A stretch of 64,000 nucleotides of DNA from Sulfurimonas sp. (lineage in GTDB: Bacteria; Campylobacterota; Campylobacteria; Campylobacterales; Sulfurimonadaceae): contig NZ_JABIOQ010000060.1 in the NCBI RefSeq assembly GCF_018698455.1, positions 1 to 64,000 of the forward strand, in the 5' to 3' direction. The notes beneath the pieces were generated by a model that was given only the letters and a program-made list of their open reading frames with translations, was not told the DNA's origin and ran no database searches. Positions 40,260 to 50,788 of this stretch are shown here, in pieces. How positions within the stretch are numbered: the stretch's first letter is position 1; each line of letters starts with the position of its first letter. Both the position numbers and the translations under genes were made by a program.

Positions 40260-41182
40260 CTAATATTCATCCCGAAGAGTCTCATTTTTGCACTTCTGCT
40301 TCGTCCATTTTCTTTGAGTTCATCATCTTGTGCCATAAGTGGTTTTTTCGTGAGTGTTTTTCCCATTTTATGGTTATTACCACATTCACATCTAAAGGCT
40401 TCAGCAGGACAGATACAAGACTTAGTCCAAGAAGAAAATGCTTGTTTTACTATACGGTCCTCAAGAGAATGAAAAGAGATGATAGCAATTTTTGCTCTGT
40501 TTAACCTTGCTTCTTTAATGCTTGATAAAAGAGACTTTAATTCACCTAACTCATCATTAACTTCTATACGAATTGCTTGCATAAGAAGTGTCGCAGGATG
40601 GATTTTTTTACCGTGAGGCATATCTGGTTTTAGTGTGTCACTTAGCTCTCTTGCTGAAGAGAAAGGTCTATGTTTAGTAATGGTTTGTGCTATTTTTTTA
40701 TAGTTTCTTAGTTCTCCATACTCTAAAAGTATGTTTTCTAGTTCCTTTGTTGAGTATTCATTGACAACCTCAGATGCAGATAAGGGAGCATCTTTGTCCA
40801 TTCTCATATCAAGTGTTTCACTTTCATAAGAAAACCCTCTTTCTTTATGGTCAAGCTGTAGAGAAGAAACACCGATGTCAGCTAAAACACCTTTAATATC
40901 TTCGTTATTTACTTCACTCAAAATCTCTTTTATAACATTTGAGAAACGACCTTTTCGTATCTCTACTCTGTCACCATACTTCGCTAAGCGCTCAGTAGAA
41001 AAGTCTATAGCTGTTTGATCTTGGTCAATTGCTATGAGGGAGATGTTTGGATTGGCATCTAATATCATTGACGAATGCCCTCCATAACCCATAGTACAAT
41101 CTATAATAATCCCATTTTCAATATCACTAAAAGCTTCGATGACTTCATGGTATAAAACTGGAATATGGGGAATATTTTGCAC
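40256..41182 (-). CDS. rsmH: 16S rRNA (cytosine1402-N4)-methyltransferase
   Basis: HIPVLYHEVIEAF; DCTMGYGGHSSMIL; ISFHSLEDRIVKQAF. Confidence 0.96.
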   Translation of the reverse strand: MQNIPHIPVLYHEVIEAFSDIENGIIIDCTMGYGGHSSMILDANPNISLIAIDQDQTAIDFSTERLAKYGDRVEIRKGRFSNVIKEILSEVNNEDIKGVLADIGVSSLQLDHKERGFSYESETLDMRMDKDAPLSASEVVNEYSTKELENILLEYGELRNYKKIAQTITKHRPFSSARELSDTLKPDMPHGKKIHPATLLMQAIRIEVNDELGELKSLLSSIKEARLNRAKIAIISFHSLEDRIVKQAFSSWTKSCICPAEAFRCECGNNHKMGKTLTKKPLMAQDDELKENGRSRSAKMRLFGMNIR

Positions 41183-41306
41183 AAAAAACCTTACTGAGAG
41201 AGTTATATCTACAATTATACATCATTTTTATGCAAAAATACTAATAAAAAATAATTTACATTTAAATCTTAATATTGTATTATAAAGAAAAAGAGGTGCT
41301 GTCTTT

Positions 41307-42383
41307 ATGTTATTAGAATTTCAGAATGAGATTATTATTATTACTATTATTGTTGCTATTTGTTTAGTTGTAGTTTTTCTTGCACTTAAAAAAGATACAA
41401 GAACTCAGTTAGATACTAATAGTGTTAAGGAAGAAGCTATTACATCACAAAGCATTAAAACAGAAGTTCAAATTGCCCCTCAGATAGATCTTAGTGGAAG
41501 TGAAGAGGGAGATTTCGGTCCATCTCTAAAAACTACTGTTGAAGAACCGGAAGAGCAAAGAAGAAAAAGTGATAAAACGATTACAAAAAGAGATGTTCCA
41601 AAACATGATAAAATAACCAAACAAAAATTTACAGAATTTTCAGGACAAAGAATTTTAATTGCAGAAGACAATCTGATAAACCAAAAAGTTTTGGCAGGAC
41701 TTTTAGCGGGAAGTGGCATAGAACTTGTCATTGTAGATGATGGACAAGAAGCATTAGAAATACTTAAGCAAGATAGTGACTTTTTACTTATTCTTATGGA
41801 TGCGCATATGCCTATAATGGATGGTTTTGAGGCGACTAGAATCATTAGAAGTATCCCTAAATATGATCATATTTTAGTAGTAGCTCTTAGTGGTGATACA
41901 GCAAGTGATGACATTGCAAAAATGAAAAGGGCGGGTATGGCTGAACAGCTAGAAAAACCTTTAAGAATGGAATCTCTTTATGACATCTTCTATGCTTATA
42001 CTAGAAACAAAGCTACAGAAGATGATTCTGATTTTTTACAGGTTGTGATGACTAAAGATTTAAATGGTGAACAAGGGCTCCAAACTTGTGGTGGTGATGA
42101 AGAGTTTTATCGTGATATTTTAAATGAGTTTATACAAACTTATGAAAATTCGACAGATACACTTGGTGATTTACTACATTTTGGAAAACTAAAAGAAGCG
42201 GACGAGTACCTTCTTGATATCATAGGTATAACAGCAAATATTGGGGCAAATCCACTTAATGCAATAGCCTCAGATATAAAAGTGGCTCTAAGCGATACAC
42301 AAGAAAGAAGCTATCTTTCACTGACTAGCCAATACAAATTTCATGTTGAAGCTCTTATACAAGACATCAAAGAATACCAATAG
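41307..42383 (+). CDS. Membrane-anchored response regulator
   Basis: N-terminal TM; REC ILIAEDNLINQKVLAGLL...LLILMDAHMPIMDGFEATRIIR; C-terminal helical Hpt-like region. Confidence 0.8.
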   Translation: MLLEFQNEIIIITIIVAICLVVVFLALKKDTRTQLDTNSVKEEAITSQSIKTEVQIAPQIDLSGSEEGDFGPSLKTTVEEPEEQRRKSDKTITKRDVPKHDKITKQKFTEFSGQRILIAEDNLINQKVLAGLLAGSGIELVIVDDGQEALEILKQDSDFLLILMDAHMPIMDGFEATRIIRSIPKYDHILVVALSGDTASDDIAKMKRAGMAEQLEKPLRMESLYDIFYAYTRNKATEDDSDFLQVVMTKDLNGEQGLQTCGGDEEFYRDILNEFIQTYENSTDTLGDLLHFGKLKEADEYLLDIIGITANIGANPLNAIASDIKVALSDTQERSYLSLTSQYKFHVEALIQDIKEYQ

Positions 42384-43103
42384 ATGTCCAAGGTCTACTT
42401 AGGAACTGGTCCTGGAGATATAGACCTGCTTACAACTAAAGCTCTTAAAGTTATACAAAAAGCGGATGTTATCATCTACGATAAATTAGCAAATCCAAAA
42501 ATTCTCAAAGAAGCTCAAGATGGATGCAAGTTCATCTATGTTGGGAAAGAAAATAAACATCATATAATGCCCCAAGATGAAATAAACGCCATCATCTACG
42601 AGAGCTCTCTTATTCATAAGTGTGTAGTAAGGCTCAAAGGTGGCGATCCATTTGTTTTTGGGAGAGGTTCAGAAGAACCTCTTTATCTACAACAAAGAGA
42701 TGTAAGTTTTGATATTATTCCTGGTATCACTTCTGCAATAAGTGTCCCCGCCTATGCTGGAATCCCTGAAACACACCGTGCTATCTCTGCTAGTTTTAAG
42801 TTATAACAGGTCATGAGTCACAAAAAGAAAATTCTCAAATAGAATGAAGAAACTTTAAAACTGATGAAACTCTTATTTTTTTAATGGGACTTCATAACTT
42901 TCAAAAAATTTCTATAAAACTTATGGAGATTGGAAAACCACCTGAGTATCCTTGTGCTGCAATATCAAAAGGAACGACCCAGGAACAAGTTGTAGTGTGA
43001 GAACAGAGTACACAAAGCACAAGGCATAGCAACACCCGCAATAACTGTTGTTGGAAGAGTTGTAGAGTTACGAGAAAAACTTAAATGGTTTGAGGAAAAA
43101 TAA
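42384..43103 (+). pseudogene. cobA: Uroporphyrinogen-III C-methyltransferase (SUMT) pseudogene
   Basis: KVYLGTGPGDIDLLTTKALKVIQKADVIIYDKL...GDPFVFGRGSEE; frame lost at ~42800, TGA at 42845-42847, further disruption near 42998; 3' end readable as KAQGIATPAITVVGRVVELREKLKWFEEK*. Confidence 0.9.
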
Positions 43104-43940
43104 ATGAATTTTAACAAATTTATAAAAGCGGTAGGAACAGGCCCTAGAGGTAACCGAGATTTGAGTTTTACTGAGAGTGAAGAGATGATGACTCAAATAC
43201 TCAAAGAAGAAGTGCATCCAGAGTTAATCTCTGCGTTTTTACTTGGTTGGAGAATGAAACCTGAGACTATAGAAGAGTTTCAAGGAGCACTCAGTGCACT
43301 TGATTCATTTTGCTTACACAGTGAAGTCAAAAACTCTATTGAACTTGGATATCCATTTGATGGCAAAGCTAAAAATCCATACCTTCTTCCACTTATAGGA
43401 AAAATTCTTACTGAGACCGACTTACAATTAGTCGTACTTGGAGATAAGCTTCAACCTGCAAAGTATGGTGTCACAACTAAGGAGCTATGCACAACTACTA
43501 AACTCACTTCAAACATACACTTTTTTGATAGAAACATGTACTCCCCCTCTCTGCATAAACTTACGGATTTGCGTATCCGTTTAGCTCTAAGAAGTGGGAT
43601 AAACACCATAGAAAAACTTCCAAATATAAGTAAAAGTGAATTTGCGATAACTGGAGTTCATCACAAACCTTATGTTGCAAAATACAATGCTATTTTTTCT
43701 TCAAGATATAAACGATTTGCTTTGATTCAAGGGAATGAAGGGACACCGGAACTCTTTAAAAAAGGTACCTTATGGATCAGCGAGGAGGGAGAAACTACAG
43801 AGTACGATGTTGACCCTGCTGATTATGGAATTATTTCTCAAGAGGATCTGTCAGGATTAGCAAAACTAAATGCAGCGATATTTCTTTTTGTATGTAAAAA
43901 GTTTATCACAATTGAAGAAGCCTTTAAAAGTCTCTCTTAA
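43104..43940 (+). CDS. TrpD-like glycosyl/phosphoribosyl transferase family protein
   Basis: FIKAVGTGPRGNRDLSFTESEEMMTQIL, FLLGWRMKPETIEE. Confidence 0.7.
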   Translation: MNFNKFIKAVGTGPRGNRDLSFTESEEMMTQILKEEVHPELISAFLLGWRMKPETIEEFQGALSALDSFCLHSEVKNSIELGYPFDGKAKNPYLLPLIGKILTETDLQLVVLGDKLQPAKYGVTTKELCTTTKLTSNIHFFDRNMYSPSLHKLTDLRIRLALRSGINTIEKLPNISKSEFAITGVHHKPYVAKYNAIFSSRYKRFALIQGNEGTPELFKKGTLWISEEGETTEYDVDPADYGIISQEDLSGLAKLNAAIFLFVCKKFITIEEAFKSLS

Positions 43941-44503
43941 CTTTTAATCTTATTCATGTAATTTTTCACTTTCTCATCGAGAAATGCCATTCGTTCTTTT
44001 CCCTTAGGAAGTATTTTACGAAGGTCTCTCATCTCACCTAAAAAATTACTAATATTAGAGGGAATAAGTTCTCGCAAGTATGCTTTAAAGTACTTTGCAA
44101 ATGCAGGAGAAGAACCTGAAGTAGAAATAGCAAGGGTCAAATCACCCTCTTTAATGTATGAGGGAAATATAAAGTCACAGTAATCAACAGAATCTACAGC
44201 ATTGCACAAACACTTTAGATTTTGAGACTCATCATAAATAATTTTCTGAAGAGGTATATCGTCTACTGCTACAATTACCATAGCATACTCTTTTATATCA
44301 CCTTTTACATAAGGACGTTGTTCGTGCATTAGTCCATGTAACTTTATAGACTCTTTCATTTCATCACAAAATTCTAAAGATATAATTTCTATGTCCCTGC
44401 TAAAATCTAGTAAACGCGATAACTTCTCACAGGCGATAACTCCACCACCTACGAGTAAAATTCTCTTGTTATTTAGTTCTATAAATGCAGGGAAGTAACT
44501 CAC
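43937..44503 (-). CDS. Precorrin-2 dehydrogenase / sirohydrochlorin ferrochelatase-like (CysG N-terminal)
   Basis: YFPAFIELNNKRILLVGGGVIACEKL; GDLTLAISTSGSSPAFAKYFK. Confidence 0.88.
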   Translation of the reverse strand: MSYFPAFIELNNKRILLVGGGVIACEKLSRLLDFSRDIEIISLEFCDEMKESIKLHGLMHEQRPYVKGDIKEYAMVIVAVDDIPLQKIIYDESQNLKCLCNAVDSVDYCDFIFPSYIKEGDLTLAISTSGSSPAFAKYFKAYLRELIPSNISNFLGEMRDLRKILPKGKERMAFLDEKVKNYMNKIKS

Positions 44504-45738
44504 TAAGGTCGGACCTGTCCACTTCCATAAACTTTATACTTATAAGTAGTCAAACCTTCTATACCCATAGGTCCACGAGCATGAAGTTTGTTAGTACTTA
44601 TGCCAACTTCAGCACCAAAACCAAAAGATCCACCATCTGTAAAACGTGTACTCGCGTTTACATAAACAGCGGCCGCGTCAATAGCATTTAAAAAACTCTC
44701 TGCTGATTTAATATTCTCAGTAATAATAGCTTCAGAGTGACCTGAACCATACTCAACTATATGCTCGATTGCTCCAGCAACACCATCAACAACTTTTATG
44801 TTTAAAATATTAGCTAGGTATTCAGTGTTATAGTCATCCTCAGTCGCGTTTGCAACATCTATGATGGCCTGAGTGTTAGCACAGCCTTTTAACTCTGTGT
44901 CTGCCTTATCAAATGCCACTTTCAATAATGGCAGAGTTTCTTTAGCGATAGCAGTATCAACCAAAAGTGTCTCCATTGCATTACAAACGCCAGGACGCTG
45001 TACTTTTGCATTGATGGCTATAGCAATTGCATCGTCCATCTTAGCACCTTTGTCTATGTAAGTATGACACTGCCCTTTATCGTGCTTTACAACACTCACA
45101 GTTGCGTTCTGACTTACATGTTTGATAAGCCCTGCTCCACCACGAGGAATAATGAGGTCAACATACTTATCCATTTTAATAAGTTTATCAACACCCGCTC
45201 TAGATGAATCAGGAATCAGTGAAATAAGTGCTGTTGGTAATTCATTTTTTGCGAGTACCGCTTGGAGAACTTTCGCTATGGCACGGTTGGAATTTTCTGC
45301 TTCTTTTCCACCTTTAAGCACACATACATTTGAGCTTTTAAAACATAAAGCCGCTGTATCACTCGTTACATTTGGACGAGACTCATAAATAATTCCAATG
45401 ACGCCAATGGGAATACTTACTTTTTCTATCTTTAGTCCATCTTCAGTAACCCAACCATCTAAAACACGACCAACTGCTTCTTTAAGTGCTGCTATCTCTT
45501 CAATAGCAACTGCCATCGCGTTTATACGACTCTCATCAAGATAAAGCCTATCCATAAGTGCTGATGTAAGACTATTTTTCTCGCCGTCAGACATATCAAT
45601 AGCGTTTGCTTCCATTAAATCCATAGTATTCGCACGAAGTGCTTCTGCCATTTCTCTAAGTATTCTGTTTTTTTTACGACCACTTAAGGTGTTTAAAACA
45701 CGACTTACCGATTTTGCTTCTTGTAAAAATTTTTCCAT
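44503..45738 (-). CDS. proA: Gamma-glutamyl phosphate reductase
   Basis: IGVIGIIYESRPNVTSDTAALC; GGSFGFGAEVGISTNKLHARGPMG. Confidence 0.97.
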   Translation of the reverse strand: MEKFLQEAKSVSRVLNTLSGRKKNRILREMAEALRANTMDLMEANAIDMSDGEKNSLTSALMDRLYLDESRINAMAVAIEEIAALKEAVGRVLDGWVTEDGLKIEKVSIPIGVIGIIYESRPNVTSDTAALCFKSSNVCVLKGGKEAENSNRAIAKVLQAVLAKNELPTALISLIPDSSRAGVDKLIKMDKYVDLIIPRGGAGLIKHVSQNATVSVVKHDKGQCHTYIDKGAKMDDAIAIAINAKVQRPGVCNAMETLLVDTAIAKETLPLLKVAFDKADTELKGCANTQAIIDVANATEDDYNTEYLANILNIKVVDGVAGAIEHIVEYGSGHSEAIITENIKSAESFLNAIDAAAVYVNASTRFTDGGSFGFGAEVGISTNKLHARGPMGIEGLTTYKYKVYGSGQVRP

Positions 45739-45795
45739 AGTTTTGCCTCACCTTTATTAATGCTATAATAACATAAACAAAATTAAGGCATTTTA

Positions 45796-46554
45796 ATGAA
45801 AACTATTACATTTATCGGAAACGGCAATATGGCACTAAGTATTGCACAGGGTTTAAAAGACGACTACAAGATAGAACTCGTAGGACGCGACCTTGAAAAA
45901 CTTGCAAATTTTGAAAAAAAATTGAATGTTAAGTGTGAAAAATCACTTATGGATGATTTTGACATTACAGATAAAACTCTTCTTCTTTGTGTAAAACCCG
46001 CAAATGTACAAGAGGTTGGAGCAAGGCTTAAAGGCAAAGCGAGAGTACTTTATTCTGTTTTAGCAGGAACTTCCCTTGCAAAGCTCAAAGACAACTTTAG
46101 TACAGAGGCAGTAATAAGAACTATGCCTAATCTTGCAGCATCTGTTCGTGCGTCTATGACGACTCTTACAGGTGATACTGCTTTTAAAGAAGAAGCACAA
46201 GAACTTCTAGGGTCTATTGGTTCAACTCGTTGGTTAGCAAGTGAAAAAGAGATAGACATTGCAACTGGTCTTGCCGGAAGTGGTCCAGCATATCTTGCTC
46301 TTATTGCAGAAGCATTAGCAGATGGAGCGGTGAAGCAAGGTCTTAAACGCGATGATGCTATGGCTGTCATGCGCGGACTCTTTGGTGGTTTTGGTGTACT
46401 TATACAAGACATACATCCCGCACTACTTAAAGATGGTGTTATGAGTCCCGGTGGTACAACTGCCGCAGGATATGGAGCACTAGAAGACGGGAATGTGAGA
46501 AGTTCGTGTATGAGTGCCGTTGAAATGGCATATAAAAAAGCTCAAGAGCTTTAA
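45796..46554 (+). CDS. proC: Pyrroline-5-carboxylate reductase
   Basis: ITFIGNGNMALSIAQGL; GSGPAYLALIAEALADGAVKQGL; SPGGTTAAGYGALE. Confidence 0.96.
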   Translation: MKTITFIGNGNMALSIAQGLKDDYKIELVGRDLEKLANFEKKLNVKCEKSLMDDFDITDKTLLLCVKPANVQEVGARLKGKARVLYSVLAGTSLAKLKDNFSTEAVIRTMPNLAASVRASMTTLTGDTAFKEEAQELLGSIGSTRWLASEKEIDIATGLAGSGPAYLALIAEALADGAVKQGLKRDDAMAVMRGLFGGFGVLIQDIHPALLKDGVMSPGGTTAAGYGALEDGNVRSSCMSAVEMAYKKAQEL

Positions 46555-46564
46555 TGCTCTTGAG
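46541..46564. terminator. Hairpin CTCAAGAGC-TTTAAT-GCTCTTGAG at proC 3' end
   Basis: 9-bp perfect stem overlapping proC stop. Confidence 0.5.
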
Positions 46565-46583
46565 TGAAGACTAAATGCTTAAT

Positions 46584-46613
46584 GAGATTATAAAAACTTT
46601 ATAATCTCTTTTT
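46584..46613. terminator. Hairpin GAGATTATAAA-AAC-TTTATAATCTC followed by T-run, between convergent proC and thrC
   Basis: 11-bp perfect stem + TTTTT on + strand; overlaps thrC stop codon. Confidence 0.75.
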
Positions 46614-48057
46614 CTATACTCTCTTTTTCTATCACACTATTATGAACTATTTTTTTACTAAAGAGTTCGTTTATCATGTTTGGTATCTTAACACTTGCAA
46701 TTTTTGAAATAGATTCTAATGCTGTTATATCTTTAGTATCGCTTTCACCTGTCAGTGCATTTGCTATAACAGGTGAAAACTTCGTCCACTCTGCAGTTGA
46801 GTAAATTACAGTCGCTATATTTTTTGTACAACAACTCTCATATGCTTTAAAACAAGTAGCAGTATGCGGATCCATAAGGTATCCATTCTCAAAATTACTT
46901 TTGATGTATTCTTTCCCTTTTTCATCACTACAAAAATCAGCTACGAAAATTTCTTGAAGTTTTTCTAACTCTGTCGCTGTTAATGTATAGATCTTCTTAG
47001 TATCTAAATCATTCATTAATTCACGAGTTCTTGTCGCTCCATAAAGACCAAACAGTACACGTTCTACATTTGAAGACTTAAGTATATCCATAGCAGGAGA
47101 AGTTGTTAGAATTAATTCTTGATCACGCATGTCATAAACACCTGTTTGGATAAGACGAGTTAAGATATTATTATTATTTGAAGCGATGACAAGCTTTTCT
47201 ACTGGAAGCCCCATTTGCATAGCATAGTAAGCTCCAAGAACATTTCCAAAGTTACCACTTGGAACATTGAAATAAGCTTTTTCACCCATCTTCGTCGCGT
47301 TTTGTCTTACAAGTTCAAGATAGTTATGTATATGATATACGATTTGAAAAATTATTCGTCCAAAGTTTACAGAGTTTGCAGCCGATAAAGAGATGTTTTT
47401 TTCATTTAAAGTCTTCTCAAAACTCTCAGATGAAAGAAGGTTCTTAAGAGCACTCTGAGCATCGTCAAAGTTTCCTTTAATACCTATAACTTTTAAGTTA
47501 CTAGCATCTTCAGTAACCATTTGAAGTCTCTGCACATCAGAAGTTCCATTTGCTGGATACATGCAAACAACCTGAATGTTCTTCTGGTTTTTAAATGTCT
47601 CTAACGCAGCAGGACCTGTGTCCCCACTAGTTGCTGCTAAAATAAGATAATTTTCATTCTTTTTTTGTGCAACAGATGAAAGAATCTTTCCAAAAGGTTG
47701 AAGTGCCATATCTTTGAATGCACGAGTTGGGCCATGATAAAGCTCACTTACAAAAAGGTTCTCTTGTACTTTTATAACCGGAACAGGGTTCGATGCATCA
47801 TCAAAACTATCATAAAGAGAGAGTGCTTCATCTATAACACTCTGATCTATATCTATCTCAAAGCGCGATAGGACATCTGCTGCTAGTTCTTTATATGAGG
47901 ATTTTAGGTGTTTAGTTAAAAATTCTTCACCAAGGTTGGGAAGAGTCTCTGGTACGTAAAGACCCCCAAAGGATGCTATTGGAGAGAGTATTGCTTCTGA
48001 AAATGTTACTTTTTCAGCTCTTGTGCCATCAAATCCACGAGTTTGTATAAATTTCAT
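46588..48057 (-). CDS. thrC: Threonine synthase
   Basis: YHGPTRAFKDMALQPFG; AATSGDTGPAALE; NVPSGNFGNVLGAYYA. Confidence 0.95.
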   Translation of the reverse strand: MKFIQTRGFDGTRAEKVTFSEAILSPIASFGGLYVPETLPNLGEEFLTKHLKSSYKELAADVLSRFEIDIDQSVIDEALSLYDSFDDASNPVPVIKVQENLFVSELYHGPTRAFKDMALQPFGKILSSVAQKKNENYLILAATSGDTGPAALETFKNQKNIQVVCMYPANGTSDVQRLQMVTEDASNLKVIGIKGNFDDAQSALKNLLSSESFEKTLNEKNISLSAANSVNFGRIIFQIVYHIHNYLELVRQNATKMGEKAYFNVPSGNFGNVLGAYYAMQMGLPVEKLVIASNNNNILTRLIQTGVYDMRDQELILTTSPAMDILKSSNVERVLFGLYGATRTRELMNDLDTKKIYTLTATELEKLQEIFVADFCSDEKGKEYIKSNFENGYLMDPHTATCFKAYESCCTKNIATVIYSTAEWTKFSPVIANALTGESDTKDITALESISKIASVKIPNMINELFSKKIVHNSVIEKESIEKEIIKFL

Positions 48058-48097
48058 ATTTTTCTCTTATTTATATTTTTGAAATTATATAAAGATT

Positions 48098-49321
48098 TTA
48101 CTTAAAAAGACGTATTGGATTTATATGGTAAGATTTTTGAGTAACTTCAAAAATAAGCTCATCATCTACTCTTCCAATAGTATAGCCTTTTCTAATCTTT
48201 TTACCTTTTTTAATATCTGGCGAGATTTGTGAAAGATTTGCATAAATCGTATGTAACCCACCACTATGTTCCACAATGACTATATTATTTAAAACAGCTG
48301 TTTTATCGGCATATATCACTTTACCATTAAAGACAGTTTTTACTTTAGCCCCATTCCTTTTTGGTTTCAAAGATATGGAATTATTAAAGATTTTTATTCC
48401 GTAAATAGGATCAGTATATGTACCATATTCTTTAGTAATAGTATATGAATCAAGTGGTGCTATAGTCTTTTTACCCTTATATTTTTTCGTCTTAACTACT
48501 TGATAAGAGCTACCATGTTTTTTTACCTTTGGTAGGTCCTCTTGCAAAATTATCTTTTTATTCTCAAATGCTATTTTTCTTTCTTCCTCTATCTTTGCTT
48601 TTTTGATTTCATCTATTTTTACAATATTAAGCTTTGCAAGTGTCTTTTTTAATGTGTTTTGGCGCCCTAATACATTTTGAAGTTTTTGCTTATATTCTAG
48701 TTTTGAAAGTGTCAACTCTTCAATAGATTTTTTATTGAGTTCTTGTACATTTATTAACTTCTTTCTTTTTGAATCTATCGTTGCAATTTCTGTTTCTAAA
48801 TAAGATGTATGTCTATGCAACAGTTCTATATCTTGTGCATTGGAAAAAAACTCTTTACTCAGATTTTCAGCTTCTTTTTTAGATGCTTTGAGCATTTCTT
48901 TAAGAACTTCATATTCTATAAGTGACTCTACATTTTCACTATTGTCCTGATCTAAAATGATTGAGAGTGAAACACTCTTTGCAATAACATAAGAGAGTTT
49001 CTGTTCTATTTTTTCTTGTTTTAATTTTAATTCTTTTTGTGATTTTTTCATAATAAGGAGTTGGTTTTTATTTGTTTTGTAAGAACTTTCCTTATTTAAA
49101 AGCTCTTTTTTTAGTTCTTTTAAAAAAATATTTTGTTTAACTACTTCTCTTTTTTTCTTCAAAATAGCCGTAGCTGTTTTTTCCATCTTTTTATTAATAT
49201 TAGTGTAATTTTTACTATATGAACTTATTTTAGAACTTGTTTTGGCTATTTTTTTATCTGTTTCACCTTTTGCAAAGACAAAGCAGTGAAGAACAAGTAC
49301 AAAAAGGATAAAACGTATCAT
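48098..49321 (-). CDS. EnvC-like murein hydrolase activator (coiled coil + M23/LytM)
   Basis: Signal peptide, long coiled coil, C-terminal GAKVKTVFNGKVIYADKTAVLNNIVIVEHSGGLHTIYANLSQI. Confidence 0.85.
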   Translation of the reverse strand: MIRFILFVLVLHCFVFAKGETDKKIAKTSSKISSYSKNYTNINKKMEKTATAILKKKREVVKQNIFLKELKKELLNKESSYKTNKNQLLIMKKSQKELKLKQEKIEQKLSYVIAKSVSLSIILDQDNSENVESLIEYEVLKEMLKASKKEAENLSKEFFSNAQDIELLHRHTSYLETEIATIDSKRKKLINVQELNKKSIEELTLSKLEYKQKLQNVLGRQNTLKKTLAKLNIVKIDEIKKAKIEEERKIAFENKKIILQEDLPKVKKHGSSYQVVKTKKYKGKKTIAPLDSYTITKEYGTYTDPIYGIKIFNNSISLKPKRNGAKVKTVFNGKVIYADKTAVLNNIVIVEHSGGLHTIYANLSQISPDIKKGKKIRKGYTIGRVDDELIFEVTQKSYHINPIRLFK

Positions 49322-50130
49322 ACCTCTTCTTTATGACCTAAGACGATAAATGAAGCAAGTAGTGTTGATAAACTAAGTGACACAAGCAGCATCACTCCGA
49401 AATCAGTAACCTTATCATATATAAGAACATCTATCCCTATACTAGAGAACTCCTCATTAATCCACTCACTATAAGATATATAAGTAAAAAGAACAAAACC
49501 CATTACAGTAGCAATAAGAGCATCTACAACAGCAAGTCTAAAAAGTACTGCAGAACGCAACCATGTTGGTGCACCAAAAAGCCCCATAATACTCATGCGC
49601 TCATTGTGCTTAAACTGCCAGATTTTTAGTTCCTTTGATATAAGAAGAATAGTCACTAGCCCAACACTCAAAGCAAAAACAGTAATAACAGTTTTAAAAA
49701 GTAAAAGTAATTTATATGTTGTATCATGGCTTTTAGAAAATGTTTCAACCTTGATGATAGATTTATCACGAAGTAGCTTATGTGTAAGGTTATTTATCTC
49801 TAATGGAGAAGGGTAATGTTCAAGTTTAAGTTTATAGAACTTAGGGAGTGATAACTTTAGTAGCTTTATATTTTTTGAACTAATTCCTGAATTTAAGCGC
49901 TTGATAACTATATCTGGAGAGAGTTCATCTATATTTATTACAAGACTATTATTTTGTAAAAAATCTTTTTTATCCACTCGTTTTTGACTTACAATCACTA
50001 AAGAGTAATTTCCAACTAATTTTTCTTTGTAAGCATCTATAGCTCTATCAACGATAATAAATGTTTGAATAGAAAATAGAATACTTAAAAGGGCAACAAT
50101 TAAAGAAAGATGATTTTTAAACGACTTCAT
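49318..50130 (-). CDS. ftsX: Cell division protein FtsX
   Basis: Four-TM FtsX-like topology, directly downstream of ftsE. Confidence 0.8.
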   Translation of the reverse strand: MKSFKNHLSLIVALLSILFSIQTFIIVDRAIDAYKEKLVGNYSLVIVSQKRVDKKDFLQNNSLVINIDELSPDIVIKRLNSGISSKNIKLLKLSLPKFYKLKLEHYPSPLEINNLTHKLLRDKSIIKVETFSKSHDTTYKLLLLFKTVITVFALSVGLVTILLISKELKIWQFKHNERMSIMGLFGAPTWLRSAVLFRLAVVDALIATVMGFVLFTYISYSEWINEEFSSIGIDVLIYDKVTDFGVMLLVSLSLSTLLASFIVLGHKEEV

Positions 50131-50788
50131 TTATGCTCCCATACTCTATGTGGAAATGTTTGTAGGCCACATTCATAGTTTCTGGAATATGGTGTGTTAC
50201 TACGATAACGGTAGATTTTAGTTGTTCGTTTGCACCTTCAAGTAGATTCCATATTAGTCCAGCAGAGTAATCATCAAGGTTTCCAGTTGGCTCATCGGCT
50301 AGGATTAAAACTGGATTATGTGAAAGTGCTCTAGCCATTGCAACACGTTGCTGCTCTCCACCACTTAGCTCTTGAGGATATTTTCCAGACTGATGTTTTA
50401 GACGAACATGCTTAAGAAGTGAATCAACTTGATTTTTAGTAACAGCACTATCATACCCACCTATAATAAGAGGAAGCATGATATTTTTTTCTATATTCCA
50501 CTCTTTAACTAGCTTATAATCCTGAAATACTATACCCGTATGTCTTCTTAACAGATTTAGTTTTGACTTTGTGACACCGTTAAGTTCAACACCTGCAACT
50601 ATTAAACTACCACTATCAGGTTTTAATGCTCCATAAAGAGACTTTAAAAGTGTGGATTTTCCACTACCACTTGCACCTGTAATAAAAACAAAAGTACCAG
50701 AGTTTACTGAAAAATTCACTTTATTTATAATGGTCTCATTTTTAGAATATGAGAGAGACAGATTATCTGCTACTATCACTTTATCCAT
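50117..50788 (-). CDS. ftsE: Cell division ATP-binding protein FtsE
   Basis: [44 protein letters not shown]. Confidence 0.9.
   Translation of the reverse strand: MDKVIVADNLSLSYSKNETIINKVNFSVNSGTFVFITGASGSGKSTLLKSLYGALKPDSGSLIVAGVELNGVTKSKLNLLRRHTGIVFQDYKLVKEWNIEKNIMLPLIIGGYDSAVTKNQVDSLLKHVRLKHQSGKYPQELSGGEQQRVAMARALSHNPVLILADEPTGNLDDYSAGLIWNLLEGANEQLKSTVIVVTHHIPETMNVAYKHFHIEYGSINEVV

Noticed and set aside
42845-42847. TGA at Trp positions in cobA and in the integrase remnant suggesting stop-codon recoding
   Set aside because: Both are in otherwise degraded genes, and intact-looking genes encode Trp without TGA; simple TGG->TGA decay explains it
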